Positions 8,414 to 17,372 of a stretch of DNA of 48,268 nucleotides are shown here, in pieces (the first letter of the stretch is position 1; the number at the start of each line of letters is the position of its first letter). The notes beneath the pieces are model-generated. The model did not search any database, was not told the DNA's origin, and saw nothing but the letters and a program-made list of their open reading frames with translations. The DNA is from Xenococcus sp. PCC 7305. GTDB taxonomy: Bacteria > Cyanobacteriota > Cyanobacteriia > Cyanobacteriales > Xenococcaceae. Location of the stretch: contig NZ_ALVZ01000194.1 of assembly GCF_000332055.1 (NCBI RefSeq), forward strand, positions 1 through 48,268. The letters run 5' to 3'. The position numbers and the translations under genes were made by a program.

Positions 8414-9109
8414 ATGACTGTAACCAAAGATCGCTCAAAACTAATTAATTTATTTTATTCTTCTATTGGGAAAAAGATTATTACAGGGCTTACTGGCCTA
8501 GGTTTGACTTTGTTTGTCTGTGTTCATATGCTGGGCAACTTAGTTTTGTTGGCAAGCCCCGACTCTTATAACCAATTAGCGCATTTTATTGATAGCTGGG
8601 GAGTTCTACTATCTGTAGTTGAGTTCATTTTATTGGGGGCGGTGATTATTCACGCGGGATTGGGAATTGCGATTCGCATTAAGAGTGAGCGATCGCGACC
8701 TGTTAAATATAATATGCTGAAGTCTGCGGGCAACCCTAGTAAACAATCTCTCAGTTCTGTTTCCATGATTTTTACCGGACTAGTTTTGTTGATCTTTTTA
8801 GTTTTCCATTTGGCGAGTTTTAAGTTTGGGACTTACTATCAAACTTCTGTTGATGGAGTCGTGATGCGAGACTTGGCAAGATTAGTAATTGAAACATTTC
8901 GTAATCCTTTTTATACATTGGGTTATCTAGGGGTGATGCTCTTGTTGGGATTACATCTACGGCATGGTTTTTGGAGTGCTTGGCAATCTTTGGGGGTTTT
9001 GAATTCTACTTGGAGTCCGGCGGTTTATGCGATCGCGTTAATTTTTGCTTTATTGATCGCGATCGGCTTTATCGTATTACCTTTAGCAATCTTTTTGGGT
9101 TTCTTATAG
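8414..9109 (+). CDS. sdhC: Succinate dehydrogenase cytochrome b subunit (B. subtilis-type SdhC)
   Basis: Membrane anchor of succinate:quinone oxidoreductase; it binds haem b and passes electrons from the SdhA/SdhB part to the quinone pool. In 231 residues there are five membrane helices with candidate haem-ligand histidines in 'FVCVHMLGNLVLL', 'AVIIHAGLGIAI', 'LVFHLASF' and 'LLGLHLRHGFWSAW'. The early 'SSIGKKIITGLTGLGLTLFV' is typical of this family. No sdhA or sdhB is adjacent. In cyanobacteria the complex sits in the thylakoid respiratory chain. Confidence 0.85.
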   Translation: MTVTKDRSKLINLFYSSIGKKIITGLTGLGLTLFVCVHMLGNLVLLASPDSYNQLAHFIDSWGVLLSVVEFILLGAVIIHAGLGIAIRIKSERSRPVKYNMLKSAGNPSKQSLSSVSMIFTGLVLLIFLVFHLASFKFGTYYQTSVDGVVMRDLARLVIETFRNPFYTLGYLGVMLLLGLHLRHGFWSAWQSLGVLNSTWSPAVYAIALIFALLIAIGFIVLPLAIFLGFL

Positions 9110-9255
9110 ATTATTGATTTTACGGACTGCGATTTAGGAAGCGCGATCGCATTATGTTATCTTTCCCAATACTAGCCACAACCATGTAATTGTTGCGTTA
9201 ATTACCTGTCTAGATACCCTTAAAATGTATCAAAAGCAGAGACAAAGTTAATATC

Positions 9256-10035
9256 ATGTTATTGACTATGGGACTTACGATAATGCAATTTATTCTTCCT
9301 ATTTTAATTTTTTCCAGTTTGTTATTCCCAGGATTGCAAAACCAAGAATTTTTAGGGCTGTTTGGGCAGGAATATCAAATGCGTTATGATCAGTGCCTTG
9401 AACAATCCTCTCAAGAACAGGAAGAAATTACGAGGTTGAGAGTTGCTCTGAGTGCAACTAAAGTGAAACTCAAAGATGTTGATATTTTTCGTGAATCACT
9501 AGAGCAGAGAGAGGATGCCCTGAAAATTCGAGAAGAAAACCTTCAACAACGTGAGGACGATCTTGATCTGAAGGCACAATTGCTAGAGCAGAAAATTTTC
9601 GATTTTACTAAGCAAGTTGAAGAGGTTGCCAGAAATGGCGGCAAAGTTGAACAGATCATCACCAATAATGAAACTCTAGCCAATAGAGCCCAATCTTTAG
9701 CAAGCAAGCTAGATGCAGAAAGACAGCTAGCAAGAGAAGATTTAAAAAATGAAAGAAGCTTCTTCGATAAGAGGATCGAAGAAGAGAGAGGAATAAACAG
9801 CAAGCTTCAGCAAAAGATTGATCGTGATAGTCATTTTATCCTAATAGTTGAAGTCGTTTTTCTGCTAGTTATATTTGCCATTGTTATAGCTATTTCGCTA
9901 CTTTATGCTAAATGGTTTAGTGGTAAGATGGCTCCTACGCAAAGCCCGATAATTGAAATAGATAGACAGAGGGAAGAATTAGATACTGAGCAAAGTGCTG
10001 CCGCTCTTATTTCCAGTAACTCAGACCAGGAGTGA
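9256..10035 (+). CDS. Two-TM coiled-coil protein of unknown function
   Basis: 259 residues. An N-terminal membrane segment (about 1-27) is followed by a long, highly charged coiled coil (about 50-190, with heptads such as 'EQREDALKIREENLQQREDD') and then a second membrane helix (about 194-218, 'FILIVEVVFLLVIFAIVIAI'); the last 40 residues are acidic and polar. With both membrane segments embedded, the coiled coil would form a large loop on one side. I do not recognise the family. It stands 146 bp after sdhC and 179 bp before the decarboxylase-like gene. Confidence 0.65.
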   Translation: MLLTMGLTIMQFILPILIFSSLLFPGLQNQEFLGLFGQEYQMRYDQCLEQSSQEQEEITRLRVALSATKVKLKDVDIFRESLEQREDALKIREENLQQREDDLDLKAQLLEQKIFDFTKQVEEVARNGGKVEQIITNNETLANRAQSLASKLDAERQLAREDLKNERSFFDKRIEEERGINSKLQQKIDRDSHFILIVEVVFLLVIFAIVIAISLLYAKWFSGKMAPTQSPIIEIDRQREELDTEQSAAALISSNSDQE

Positions 10036-10214
10036 ATACTATTTATCTTGGACTACAGTTAACTTCTAAAGTACTTTTAGCTTAAAAATTAAATCTGATC
10101 TGCAACAGCAAACCATAGTTAAGTTTAATTATCCCAATCTACTTATCTAGGGAGTTCCTTGTATAATCATATATTGAGTACTAATTTTAACAAGGAAACT
10201 TAAGGGGAGCTAAG

Positions 10215-11990
10215 ATGCTGTATCAAAACCCTTCATCTAAGATTAGAGCAATTGATAGTGTGGATCATATCCATGCACAGATGGAATCCAATCCGCATTT
10301 TCCGTTCAATGTTCAGAGTGGCTGGCTGCCGATGCCTTCGAGTAAGGCCATGGCTAAATTTTTGGAAAATATTTTAGGGGCCGAGCCCACTGACTATGCG
10401 CCATGTATTGAGGCATTAAACAAACTACTTGAAAGTAATGATGTTCTCACTTTTCTCATCAACAGCGCATGTGAAGAAAATAGCAATATCATAGACTCTA
10501 ACTTACAGGCAGCTGAGGCAGTCAATGTGCCACGAATTGCGAGTAAAGATGATTTGCTCAATGCTTTTAACAATCTATTGAACCAAGCGCCGCAATTTGT
10601 CGAAAATGAGCTTGTCGGATTACCCTTCTCTGCTGTCGTAGTCGGCATAGACCCTACGCAAAGTGGCATGACCTTATTCCGTTTGCCAATGTTCAATGAA
10701 AAAATGGGTGATATCCTAAACGTTTGGAGTAGCTTCCTCTGCTCAGAAGCATCTAATACAGTTTTCAGCGTCGAAGGTGAGCAGTGGCTGTCACCGCAAG
10801 CAAAACAACAATATCAATTTGAAGTTTGGCAAAAAGACAATGAGAACCTGCCATACTGGAACTCGTGGAATTCATTCTTCACTCGACAGTTTAAAGATCA
10901 AGAGGCATCTCGTCCTGTTGCGCAGCCTAACAATAATCAAATCGTTGTCAGTGCCAACGATGGCTCTTTATTCCGGTGGGACGAAAATATAGCGGCAAAA
11001 GACGTATTTTGGTTTAAAGATATGACCTACTCCCTAGCCAATATACTCAGTTCCGATATCCCAGCCCAACAGCAAGTGCTCGATAAATATAACCTGGTTG
11101 ATTTGTTTACAGATGGGTCAATTTTTCAGACCTATCTAAACCCTTACAACTATCATCGTTGGTGGTGTCCAGTAAAAGGTAAAGTTTTATTTGATCCTAT
11201 TTCCGTGCCTGGTTACTATTTTAACAAGCTTGTTATTCCGGACTTTGCGGGGGCAACAACTTCTTCTCTCCCCTATTTAGCACAAGTAAATGCCAGAGGT
11301 TTGATCGTTTTTAAAACTGAAGATTACGGCTATGTATGTTGCATACCTTTAGGCATGAGCGAAGTATCCAGCATAGTGTTTGATCCATGCATGAAAGCCA
11401 ATGCATCAGTGACAAAAGGGCAAGAAATGGGAACTTTTCAATATGGTGGATCTTCCTATGTAATTATTTTTCAAAAACTACCCGGTAAGCGACTAATCTT
11501 TCAAAATGGGGTAGGCGATGTATATGATAAGCGGCCAGTCTTGCCCAAGGGAAGTGCGAGCACTGGAGGCAATGTCACCTTGATTGGTTCTCAAATAGGT
11601 AAGTGGGAGAAGGTTGACTTTAATATAGATGCCACCCAAGCATGGCAAAATGCTGGCTACGTAAATACTGGCGATGGCTACAACATCAATTATGTTGGTG
11701 GACTCTGGACCGCAAACCCTGAGGTCAATAATGGCAATTTATACAATGCCAATGGGTCAGATATAACAGCAACTCAAGATGGTTACCCATTAGTTGGTGC
11801 GAAGGAAGGAGCCTTAATCGGTCGTGTTGGCAATAACCCGTCTTTCCTCATTGGCAATGGTGCGAGTATTCCCAGTGGCCAAGCTGGTCACCTGCAACTC
11901 TGCATTAATGATGATCTAGAAGGTCAATATGGCGCAGGTTTAACCGACAACGAAGGGCAAATTACTGTTTCAATTACGGCTCCAACCTAG
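10215..11990 (+). CDS. Phosphatidylserine decarboxylase-like protein with C-terminal LecA-like domain
   Basis: 591 residues in three parts. Residues 1-195 resemble the N-terminal PSDC-type domain found before some decarboxylases. Residues about 205-430 are a phosphatidylserine-decarboxylase core: 'WNSFFTRQFK', Asp249 in 'SANDGSLF', 'MTYSLANIL', His314 in 'PYNYHRWWCP', Asn359 in 'NARGLIVF' and the self-cleavage motif 'YGGSSYVIIF', where Ser413 would become the pyruvoyl group. Residues about 455-588 resemble the LecA/PA-IL galactose-binding lectin fold ('GALIGRVGN', 'FLIGNGASIPSGQAGHLQL', 'INDD', 'GQITVSITAP'). There is no signal peptide or membrane helix, unlike housekeeping PSD enzymes, so the substrate may not be membrane phosphatidylserine. 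A strong GGGGAG site precedes the ATG by 6 bases. Confidence 0.8.
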   Translation: MLYQNPSSKIRAIDSVDHIHAQMESNPHFPFNVQSGWLPMPSSKAMAKFLENILGAEPTDYAPCIEALNKLLESNDVLTFLINSACEENSNIIDSNLQAAEAVNVPRIASKDDLLNAFNNLLNQAPQFVENELVGLPFSAVVVGIDPTQSGMTLFRLPMFNEKMGDILNVWSSFLCSEASNTVFSVEGEQWLSPQAKQQYQFEVWQKDNENLPYWNSWNSFFTRQFKDQEASRPVAQPNNNQIVVSANDGSLFRWDENIAAKDVFWFKDMTYSLANILSSDIPAQQQVLDKYNLVDLFTDGSIFQTYLNPYNYHRWWCPVKGKVLFDPISVPGYYFNKLVIPDFAGATTSSLPYLAQVNARGLIVFKTEDYGYVCCIPLGMSEVSSIVFDPCMKANASVTKGQEMGTFQYGGSSYVIIFQKLPGKRLIFQNGVGDVYDKRPVLPKGSASTGGNVTLIGSQIGKWEKVDFNIDATQAWQNAGYVNTGDGYNINYVGGLWTANPEVNNGNLYNANGSDITATQDGYPLVGAKEGALIGRVGNNPSFLIGNGASIPSGQAGHLQLCINDDLEGQYGAGLTDNEGQITVSITAPT

Positions 11991-11991
11991 C

Positions 11992-12099
11992 TATGGCCCT
12001 TATCTAATTAGTGAGATACATAAGATATCACTATTAGGGAATAGGGAACGGGGAACAGGGAACAGAAAAGTGTAATTCATGAATCTGAGAAACGCTATA
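11992..12099. repeat. MITE-like element, copy 1
   Basis: About 108 bp starting TATGGCCCTTAT and ending GAAACGCTATA, with a GGGAACA-type core. It matches 31612-31728 in both flanks (GCCCTT, CATAAGA and GAGAAACGCTATAAA are shared). It has no coding capacity. It lies between the decarboxylase-like gene and nrdB. Confidence 0.6.
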
Positions 12100-12151
12100 A
12101 ACCCTATTTGAATTAGCTAAGTTGAAAATCAATTACATTATATTTAGTCCC

Positions 12152-13198
12152 TTAAATCTCGTCCCAGCCGCCCACACCGGAGGACATTACATAACTAGTA
12201 ACTCCTGCTTCAAAGAAATTAGCCTTAGTATGTCCTGCTTTCTTGGTATCAGAAAATCTTTCTAGATGCTTGTAAGGACTTTTTTGATATTGCTCGCCCG
12301 AATATAAAGGCTCTAAGCCGATCGCCCGTAAACGCATATTCGCCAAATACTTCGTATATTGTTCGGTGCTCGATTTAGTGATTCCCAGCACATTCTCTCC
12401 CACAATATGATTAGTCCAACGACATTCATGTTGGACTGCGCGATCAAACATTTCATAAATTTGCTCAACCGAATGGGGAAATAAGCGCATTGCTTCGGGA
12501 AGCAGTTTTTGATAGAGACGCACATGAGATAATTCATCGCGGTTAATCATTTTAAAAATATCGGCACTTCCCGGCATCAACATCCGAGATGCCAGATTGT
12601 AGAAGTAGATAAAACCATTATAAAAATACATCCCTTCTAGCAAATAATCTGCCAACAATGCCACAAAGTAATTCTCTTCTGTCGGAGAGTCGATATATTG
12701 CTGATAAATACCCGCAATAAACTCACAACGCTCTGCTAATACCTGATCTGTCCGCCAAAATTCATAGACTGCAGTTCTGCGATCGCTAGGGATTACAGTC
12801 TCAATAATATATTGATAGCTTTGATTATGCATTCCTTCTTGGGCAATCTGTTCTGCAATACAGAGACTCACTTCCGGTGCGGTAACACAGCTTTTGAGAT
12901 GGGGTAGATTACAGGTTTGTACCGAATCAAGAAAAGTCAAATAACTCAATATTCCATCATAGGCATGGCGTTCTTCTGTGGTGAGATTCCAATAATCCGT
13001 CACATCTTGGGTCAAATCAAGCTTTTGTGGAATCCAAAAATTCTCGCGCATCTGTTGGTATAAGCCGATGGCCCAAGAATAACGAACATCATTAAGTTGC
13101 ATTAAATTGGTAGTGTTACCAAACCAAATAGAGCGATTCTCCACCCTATCGTCACCATTAGGATTAAATATAGGATTTGCCAACATATTTCCTTGCAT
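12152..13198 (-). CDS. nrdB: Ribonucleotide reductase class Ia small subunit
   Basis: Beta subunit that houses the di-iron/tyrosyl radical cofactor used by NrdA to reduce ribonucleotides. The 348 residues contain all expected ligands: Asp91 ('FLDSVQ'), Glu121 and His124 ('QEGMHNQSY'), Glu188 ('YLLEGMYFYNG'), Glu222 and His225 ('RDELSHVRLY'); Tyr128 in 'HNQSYQYII' is the radical tyrosine. No nrdA lies in the window, so the two subunits are encoded apart. Two NrdR-type operator boxes lie 81-127 bp upstream. A second ATG four codons in is possible. Confidence 0.94.
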   Translation of the reverse strand: MQGNMLANPIFNPNGDDRVENRSIWFGNTTNLMQLNDVRYSWAIGLYQQMRENFWIPQKLDLTQDVTDYWNLTTEERHAYDGILSYLTFLDSVQTCNLPHLKSCVTAPEVSLCIAEQIAQEGMHNQSYQYIIETVIPSDRRTAVYEFWRTDQVLAERCEFIAGIYQQYIDSPTEENYFVALLADYLLEGMYFYNGFIYFYNLASRMLMPGSADIFKMINRDELSHVRLYQKLLPEAMRLFPHSVEQIYEMFDRAVQHECRWTNHIVGENVLGITKSSTEQYTKYLANMRLRAIGLEPLYSGEQYQKSPYKHLERFSDTKKAGHTKANFFEAGVTSYVMSSGVGGWDEI

Positions 13199-13278
13199 AA
13201 CTTTTTTATATAATCTTAACTACTAAAGAATCGCGCGACAGTTTAATAACCTTAGAACTAACTAAGGACGACTATTCT

Positions 13279-13294
13279 ACACCATATATATTGT
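13279..13294. promoter_or_regulatory. NrdR box 1 (candidate)
   Basis: ACACCATATATATTGT fits the 16-bp near-palindromic NrdR operator (ACAC-A/T-ATAT-T-GTGT type), one mismatch at the right end. It is 81 bp upstream of the nrdB start and separated by 15 bp from the second box, the spacing typical of NrdR tandem operators. NrdR is the ATP/dATP-sensing repressor of ribonucleotide reductase genes. Confidence 0.6.
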
Positions 13295-13309
13295 AGAAAA
13301 TTATTGCCT

Positions 13310-13325
13310 ACTCTACCTATAGTGT
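13310..13325. promoter_or_regulatory. NrdR box 2 (candidate)
   Basis: ACTCTACCTATAGTGT is a second 16-bp imperfect palindrome with the ATAGTGT right half typical of NrdR sites. Its start is 31 bp from that of box 1, about three helical turns, so two NrdR molecules would bind the same face of the DNA. Confidence 0.55.
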
Positions 13326-13494
13326 AGTAGTAAGAATTAGTTTTTTTATATTAGACCAAGCTGTCGAGAGTCCCTGTCCTGAAAAATTCTGACCTCTAGA
13401 CTATGCTTTTTGCCTTCATTGAATTCAGAATGATTTAAGATACTTCTTGCTCTTAAGTACAATATCTCCATATCTTGAAGATTGCCCCCAATGC

Positions 13495-13905
13495 CTAATT
13501 ACCAGTTTTAACGTGACTAACTTCAACAACCGTATGAACATTGCCCCTAGGGCTAAAATCACCGACTATATTGGCTTCTAGGGGATCGCAAGCAGCGACA
13601 AAATCATCTAAAATCTGATTGATCACTTCTTCATGGGAAATATAGCGATCGCGATAACTATTAATATATAGTTTTAAAGCTTTTAATTCTACAACTTTCT
13701 CATCTGGATAGTAAGTAACTTTGATCGTTGCAAAATCAGGATAACCAGAAAAAGGACATTTACAAGTGAATTCAGGCAAAGAAATATCCACCTTATAGCG
13801 TCGGCCCATTCTCGGATTGGGAAAAGTAATTAACTCACCCTCTGCGATCGCTCTTTCCCCATATTTGACCTCTTTTGTTATGTCATTCTCTGTAGCGTTA
13901 CTCAT
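13495..13905 (-). CDS. queF: NADPH-dependent 7-cyano-7-deazaguanine (preQ0) reductase
   Basis: Reduces preQ0 to preQ1 in the biosynthesis of the tRNA nucleoside queuosine. This is the short, single-domain type I QueF. With residues numbered from the upstream ATG at 13908, the nucleophile is Cys51 in 'TCKCPFSGYPDFA', with the acid Asp58 seven residues on and the substrate-binding Glu in 'VVELKALKLYINSYR'. Two ATGs stand in tandem; the second (13905) is 5 bases from AGGAG, so I prefer it, giving 136 residues. The gene stands alone between nrdB and the pil operon. Confidence 0.94.
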   Translation of the reverse strand: MSNATENDITKEVKYGERAIAEGELITFPNPRMGRRYKVDISLPEFTCKCPFSGYPDFATIKVTYYPDEKVVELKALKLYINSYRDRYISHEEVINQILDDFVAACDPLEANIVGDFSPRGNVHTVVEVSHVKTGN

Positions 13906-13960
13906 CATAGCTCCTGTAATATTTCTTAATGCCGAATTATTATAACGCCTTCCCCAGCAA

Positions 13961-13993
13961 CAAAATAAAACCCCTCTTTAATTAAAAAAGGGG
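13961..13993 (-). terminator. Terminator downstream of pilQ
   Basis: CCCCTCTTTA (13971-13980) pairs with TAAAAAAGGGG (ending 13993), and on the minus strand the stem is followed by GGTTTTATTTTG. It closes the pilMNOQ transcript 37-70 bp beyond the pilQ stop and insulates queF. Confidence 0.7.
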
Positions 13994-14029
13994 CGAAAAA
14001 ATACTGATAACTGATCACTGTTAACTGAC

Positions 14030-16513
14030 TTAAGGAAGCTCTAAACCACCTTGACGAAGCATCTCCCGAGCCTCTTTACCAGGAGTATAGTTATAACCAA
14101 ATCCTGATTGTTCATCGATTACCTGAGGAGTCAGTAAGACAATCACCTCAGCTCTTTCATTATCTTTCGTCGAGCTTCTAAACAAAGAACCGAGAAGAGG
14201 TATATCCCCCAGAATAGGAACTTTAGATACTGTGCTACGCTCCTGGTCTTGGATAATACCAGAAAGAATTAAAGTTTGACCATCTCGCAGGCGAATTAAC
14301 CCAGAGCTCACCTCTCGTTTACTTAAGAGGCTAAGTATATTATTGGCCCCAGCACCACTATCAAACTCTTGAGTGGAACCAATTGAACTGACTGTGGGAC
14401 TTACCGAAAGACCAATAAAACCATTATCATCAATTCTCTCTACATTAACAGTTAAAACCAGACCTGCTTCCACGATAACTGGGGTAATCGTTCTAGTCCC
14501 ACTATCACCATCAATTTCAGTTTTGACACTTTCAATGACATTTTGAGCCAATTTCACTGTCGCTTGTTGTCCTTCTTGAACCACCAAAGTTGGATCGGTA
14601 AGAATTTTCGCATTACCACTAGTGATCTGAGCTTCTAATTGGGCGAGGAATTGTTTAGGATATTGAAACAGACTTGGTAATCCGAAGGTTGCTGTGCCAT
14701 CAGTTCCAGCGGTAAAGGTTGAAGTCCCATCATCATTAAATGTAATTGTGCCGTCCTCAGCCAAAGTAAAATCTGTTAGGCCAGTACGAAAGGGATTACT
14801 AGAAGCATCAATATTTCGATTAAAAAAGTTTCCTGTCCCTCTAGGAATAAGTACTTGTCCTGTATTGCCATCGATCAAGCCAGGGAGAGTTCCAGGAACT
14901 CCAGTAGTGTTATTGAGATCAATAAAAGTATTAGCTCCGGCTAAAGGGTTCACAATTGTTGGAGGATTTGTCACTCTACCTTGAGCAGAATTGATATCAG
15001 CGCTCCTAGCCGGAGCAGATTCGCCAAATCTTAAAGTTGCAGCCCCTTGATCTTGGATAAAGAAAGTGTCGTTCACCCCAAAAGAAAAACTGCTGTTGAA
15101 AAGATCTTGATTATCTAGATTGACATCAAGAATTTTGACATTTACTGCCACCTGCCGACGACGAGCATCTAATTGAGTAATAAATGCGGTTGCGGTTTCT
15201 ACCTTACGAGGCTCTCCCACAAGGGTAATTGAATTTAGTCTGTCATCCGTGGCAATTTGTAATCCTCTCAATAACAAAGCACTAGTATTATCTTCTTCAT
15301 CTTGAGCTGGCCCGCCCAAATCCTCTAAGGATGCAGGCAGCTCTCTTCTTTGAACAACTCTGCCAGTTTCAGGATCGACAGTTTCTTCAACTTCTGTAGT
15401 TAGCCTTTGACCTTGTGCCCCTTGACTGGCTAGGAATAAAGCCGCATTTTCCGCTCTGACTTGGTTGAGTCTAAGAGTTCGACTAATAAGATTGCGGGCC
15501 TGAGCTGGGAGCTTTGCCCCAATATAGATAATATTTCCCCGACGACTAGCATTTAAGCCCGAAATCAACATGATTGAGTCAAATACTTCCTGCACCGACT
15601 GATTTTCTAAATCCAAAGAAATTGTCGGTCCTTCAGGCGAACTCGCCTCTTCAGCCTCCTCATCTTCGGCACTTACTGAAAAAACTACATTCAAGCCGGC
15701 TTGTCGAGATAGCAAAGACAAAACCTCTCGCACTGGGGCATCTCGGAGAACTAGTCGAGGAATCATTGCACTAGAACCAAGATCAATCGTATCTGCGAAA
15801 GTACTAATATTTGACACTGCAATATCTCCAACAGGAGGAGCAACTGCTCTAGGCAGATATTCTTCCTCAGGATCTTGATCCGTTGATAAGCCATTATCAA
15901 AGCCTTCTACACTTTCGCCAATGATAATTTCAGGGTCTGGAACTAAGATATTATTATTGCTATTCGACAATGTTTTCTCAGTATCATCTGATTTTTGATC
16001 ATCTTTTGTCGCCTGGGAAACGAGAAATGATGGCAGCTTGGACTTAAGACTACTAACATTTGAGAGAAAAGGAATTCGACTGAGCAAAGAATCCGACTGG
16101 GGAATCGGATTGAGTCCAAAAATCAAATCGTCTCCTTGGGTCTCAATAGTCGGTTCCAATGACATATTCGGGGTTGAAGTGAAAGTGATCTGAGTGCTGC
16201 CCTCCCCAATTTCATTTATACTAATCTGCTCAATTCCTTGAGCTGGCGTTGTTTGTAGAAAATCTTCTTGATGAGAAAGTTGTAATTCTGTGTCGAGAAT
16301 AGTTGTCTTGACAATATTATCCTCAATGACAGTCATAAATGACGTATCTTCTGTATTTTTATTATTTGTTGTTAATCTTAATTCAACACCCTGCATTTTA
16401 GGAGTTAAGACGGCATCTTCAATCTTGTTTGTTGCAGCTAAAGATGATGGATTTGTTAATAAAACTGCCGTAGCTCCTGTTAGCAAACTTAGGGAATACA
16501 AATTAATTTTCAC
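14030..16513 (-). CDS. pilQ: Type IV pilus secretin PilQ
   Basis: Outer-membrane multimeric channel through which the type IV pilus passes, needed for motility and DNA uptake. The 827 residues comprise a signal peptide (1-27), an AMIN-like peptidoglycan-binding region (about 31-136), a low-complexity linker, an STN/N0 domain (about 253-335, 'LVLRDAPVREVLSLLSRQAG'), an N1-type domain, and the C-terminal secretin domain with the hallmark 'VPILGDIPLLGSLFRS'. An Asn/Thr/Gly-rich insert (about 510-620) splits the middle region. Last gene of pilM-N-O-Q, 88 bp after pilO. Confidence 0.93.
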   Translation of the reverse strand: MKINLYSLSLLTGATAVLLTNPSSLAATNKIEDAVLTPKMQGVELRLTTNNKNTEDTSFMTVIEDNIVKTTILDTELQLSHQEDFLQTTPAQGIEQISINEIGEGSTQITFTSTPNMSLEPTIETQGDDLIFGLNPIPQSDSLLSRIPFLSNVSSLKSKLPSFLVSQATKDDQKSDDTEKTLSNSNNNILVPDPEIIIGESVEGFDNGLSTDQDPEEEYLPRAVAPPVGDIAVSNISTFADTIDLGSSAMIPRLVLRDAPVREVLSLLSRQAGLNVVFSVSAEDEEAEEASSPEGPTISLDLENQSVQEVFDSIMLISGLNASRRGNIIYIGAKLPAQARNLISRTLRLNQVRAENAALFLASQGAQGQRLTTEVEETVDPETGRVVQRRELPASLEDLGGPAQDEEDNTSALLLRGLQIATDDRLNSITLVGEPRKVETATAFITQLDARRRQVAVNVKILDVNLDNQDLFNSSFSFGVNDTFFIQDQGAATLRFGESAPARSADINSAQGRVTNPPTIVNPLAGANTFIDLNNTTGVPGTLPGLIDGNTGQVLIPRGTGNFFNRNIDASSNPFRTGLTDFTLAEDGTITFNDDGTSTFTAGTDGTATFGLPSLFQYPKQFLAQLEAQITSGNAKILTDPTLVVQEGQQATVKLAQNVIESVKTEIDGDSGTRTITPVIVEAGLVLTVNVERIDDNGFIGLSVSPTVSSIGSTQEFDSGAGANNILSLLSKREVSSGLIRLRDGQTLILSGIIQDQERSTVSKVPILGDIPLLGSLFRSSTKDNERAEVIVLLTPQVIDEQSGFGYNYTPGKEAREMLRQGGLELP

Positions 16514-16601
16514 TACTCACACCTCAAATTATGACTATTTAATGATTTATACTGAATCTTGTTTGGTTCAAGATTATTATGGTTTTGGATTAGTTACTAT
16601 T

Positions 16602-17372
16602 TTATTTTTTCGATTTTTCTTTGGTATTAGCTCGCGATTTTTTTTCTGTTTCTTGAGTTTCTCTTGCTTGTTCCAATTCATTTTGATTCAAGGGTAAAAT
16701 TGCATCTATTTTTAATTTTGTATTTAAGACTGCTGTGTCTTGAGCTAATATTTGGCCTTGATTCCTGATGAGAATTGCTGTGGGATTTGTTTCAACATCA
16801 GATTGATAATTTTTGATAATCAATAAGGGTTCTAGTCTTTCAATATCTTGCAAAATAGCTTGCGTTTGGGAAAAAGTACCCTTAATTTCTAAATCAAGAC
16901 CTTTTTTCTTCAATTTACCCTGCACTTCTGCTCCTAAGGAATTATCATCAATAGTGGAAATTATGCTGTCGGGAGTATATTTTATTAATTCTCCCTGATT
17001 GGCTGAAATAAAACTATTAATATCAATAAGTAATGTTTCAAGATCATTTTGGCTCGTAAACATTGAGATAACTTTAGCTTTCAATGCTTTCTGTTCTGCA
17101 ATTTGAGCCTTAAGCTTGGTTATTTTTTGCTCATATCCTGGTTGTTGAACTTGATTGAGTTGGGCCTGTTTTTCTTTAAGTTGAGTTTTTAGTGTATTAG
17201 AGGCTTTTTGTGCTGGGGCAACCATATTCATATAAATATAACCAGCGCCGACAATTCCCAAAACACTTAATAGAATACAACTTACGACAGGAGAAAAAGT
17301 AATCCCAAAAGCCGTAGGATAATCATCGTCTAAACTTTGATCTCCATCGATAAAATCATTAGCAAAAGTCAT
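16602..17372 (-). CDS. pilO: Type IV pilus inner-membrane protein PilO
   Basis: Partner of PilN in the inner-membrane alignment complex that links the pilus motor to the secretin. 256 residues: a cytoplasmic N-terminus, one membrane helix (about 27-50, 'FSPVVSCILLSVLGIVGAGY'), a coiled coil (about 60-100) and a ferredoxin-like periplasmic domain, ending in a Lys/Glu-rich tail ('REKSRANTKEKSKK'-like). The start overlaps the pilN stop by 4 bp. Assignment rests on position and architecture more than on motifs. Confidence 0.88.
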   Translation of the reverse strand: MTFANDFIDGDQSLDDDYPTAFGITFSPVVSCILLSVLGIVGAGYIYMNMVAPAQKASNTLKTQLKEKQAQLNQVQQPGYEQKITKLKAQIAEQKALKAKVISMFTSQNDLETLLIDINSFISANQGELIKYTPDSIISTIDDNSLGAEVQGKLKKKGLDLEIKGTFSQTQAILQDIERLEPLLIIKNYQSDVETNPTAILIRNQGQILAQDTAVLNTKLKIDAILPLNQNELEQARETQETEKKSRANTKEKSKK

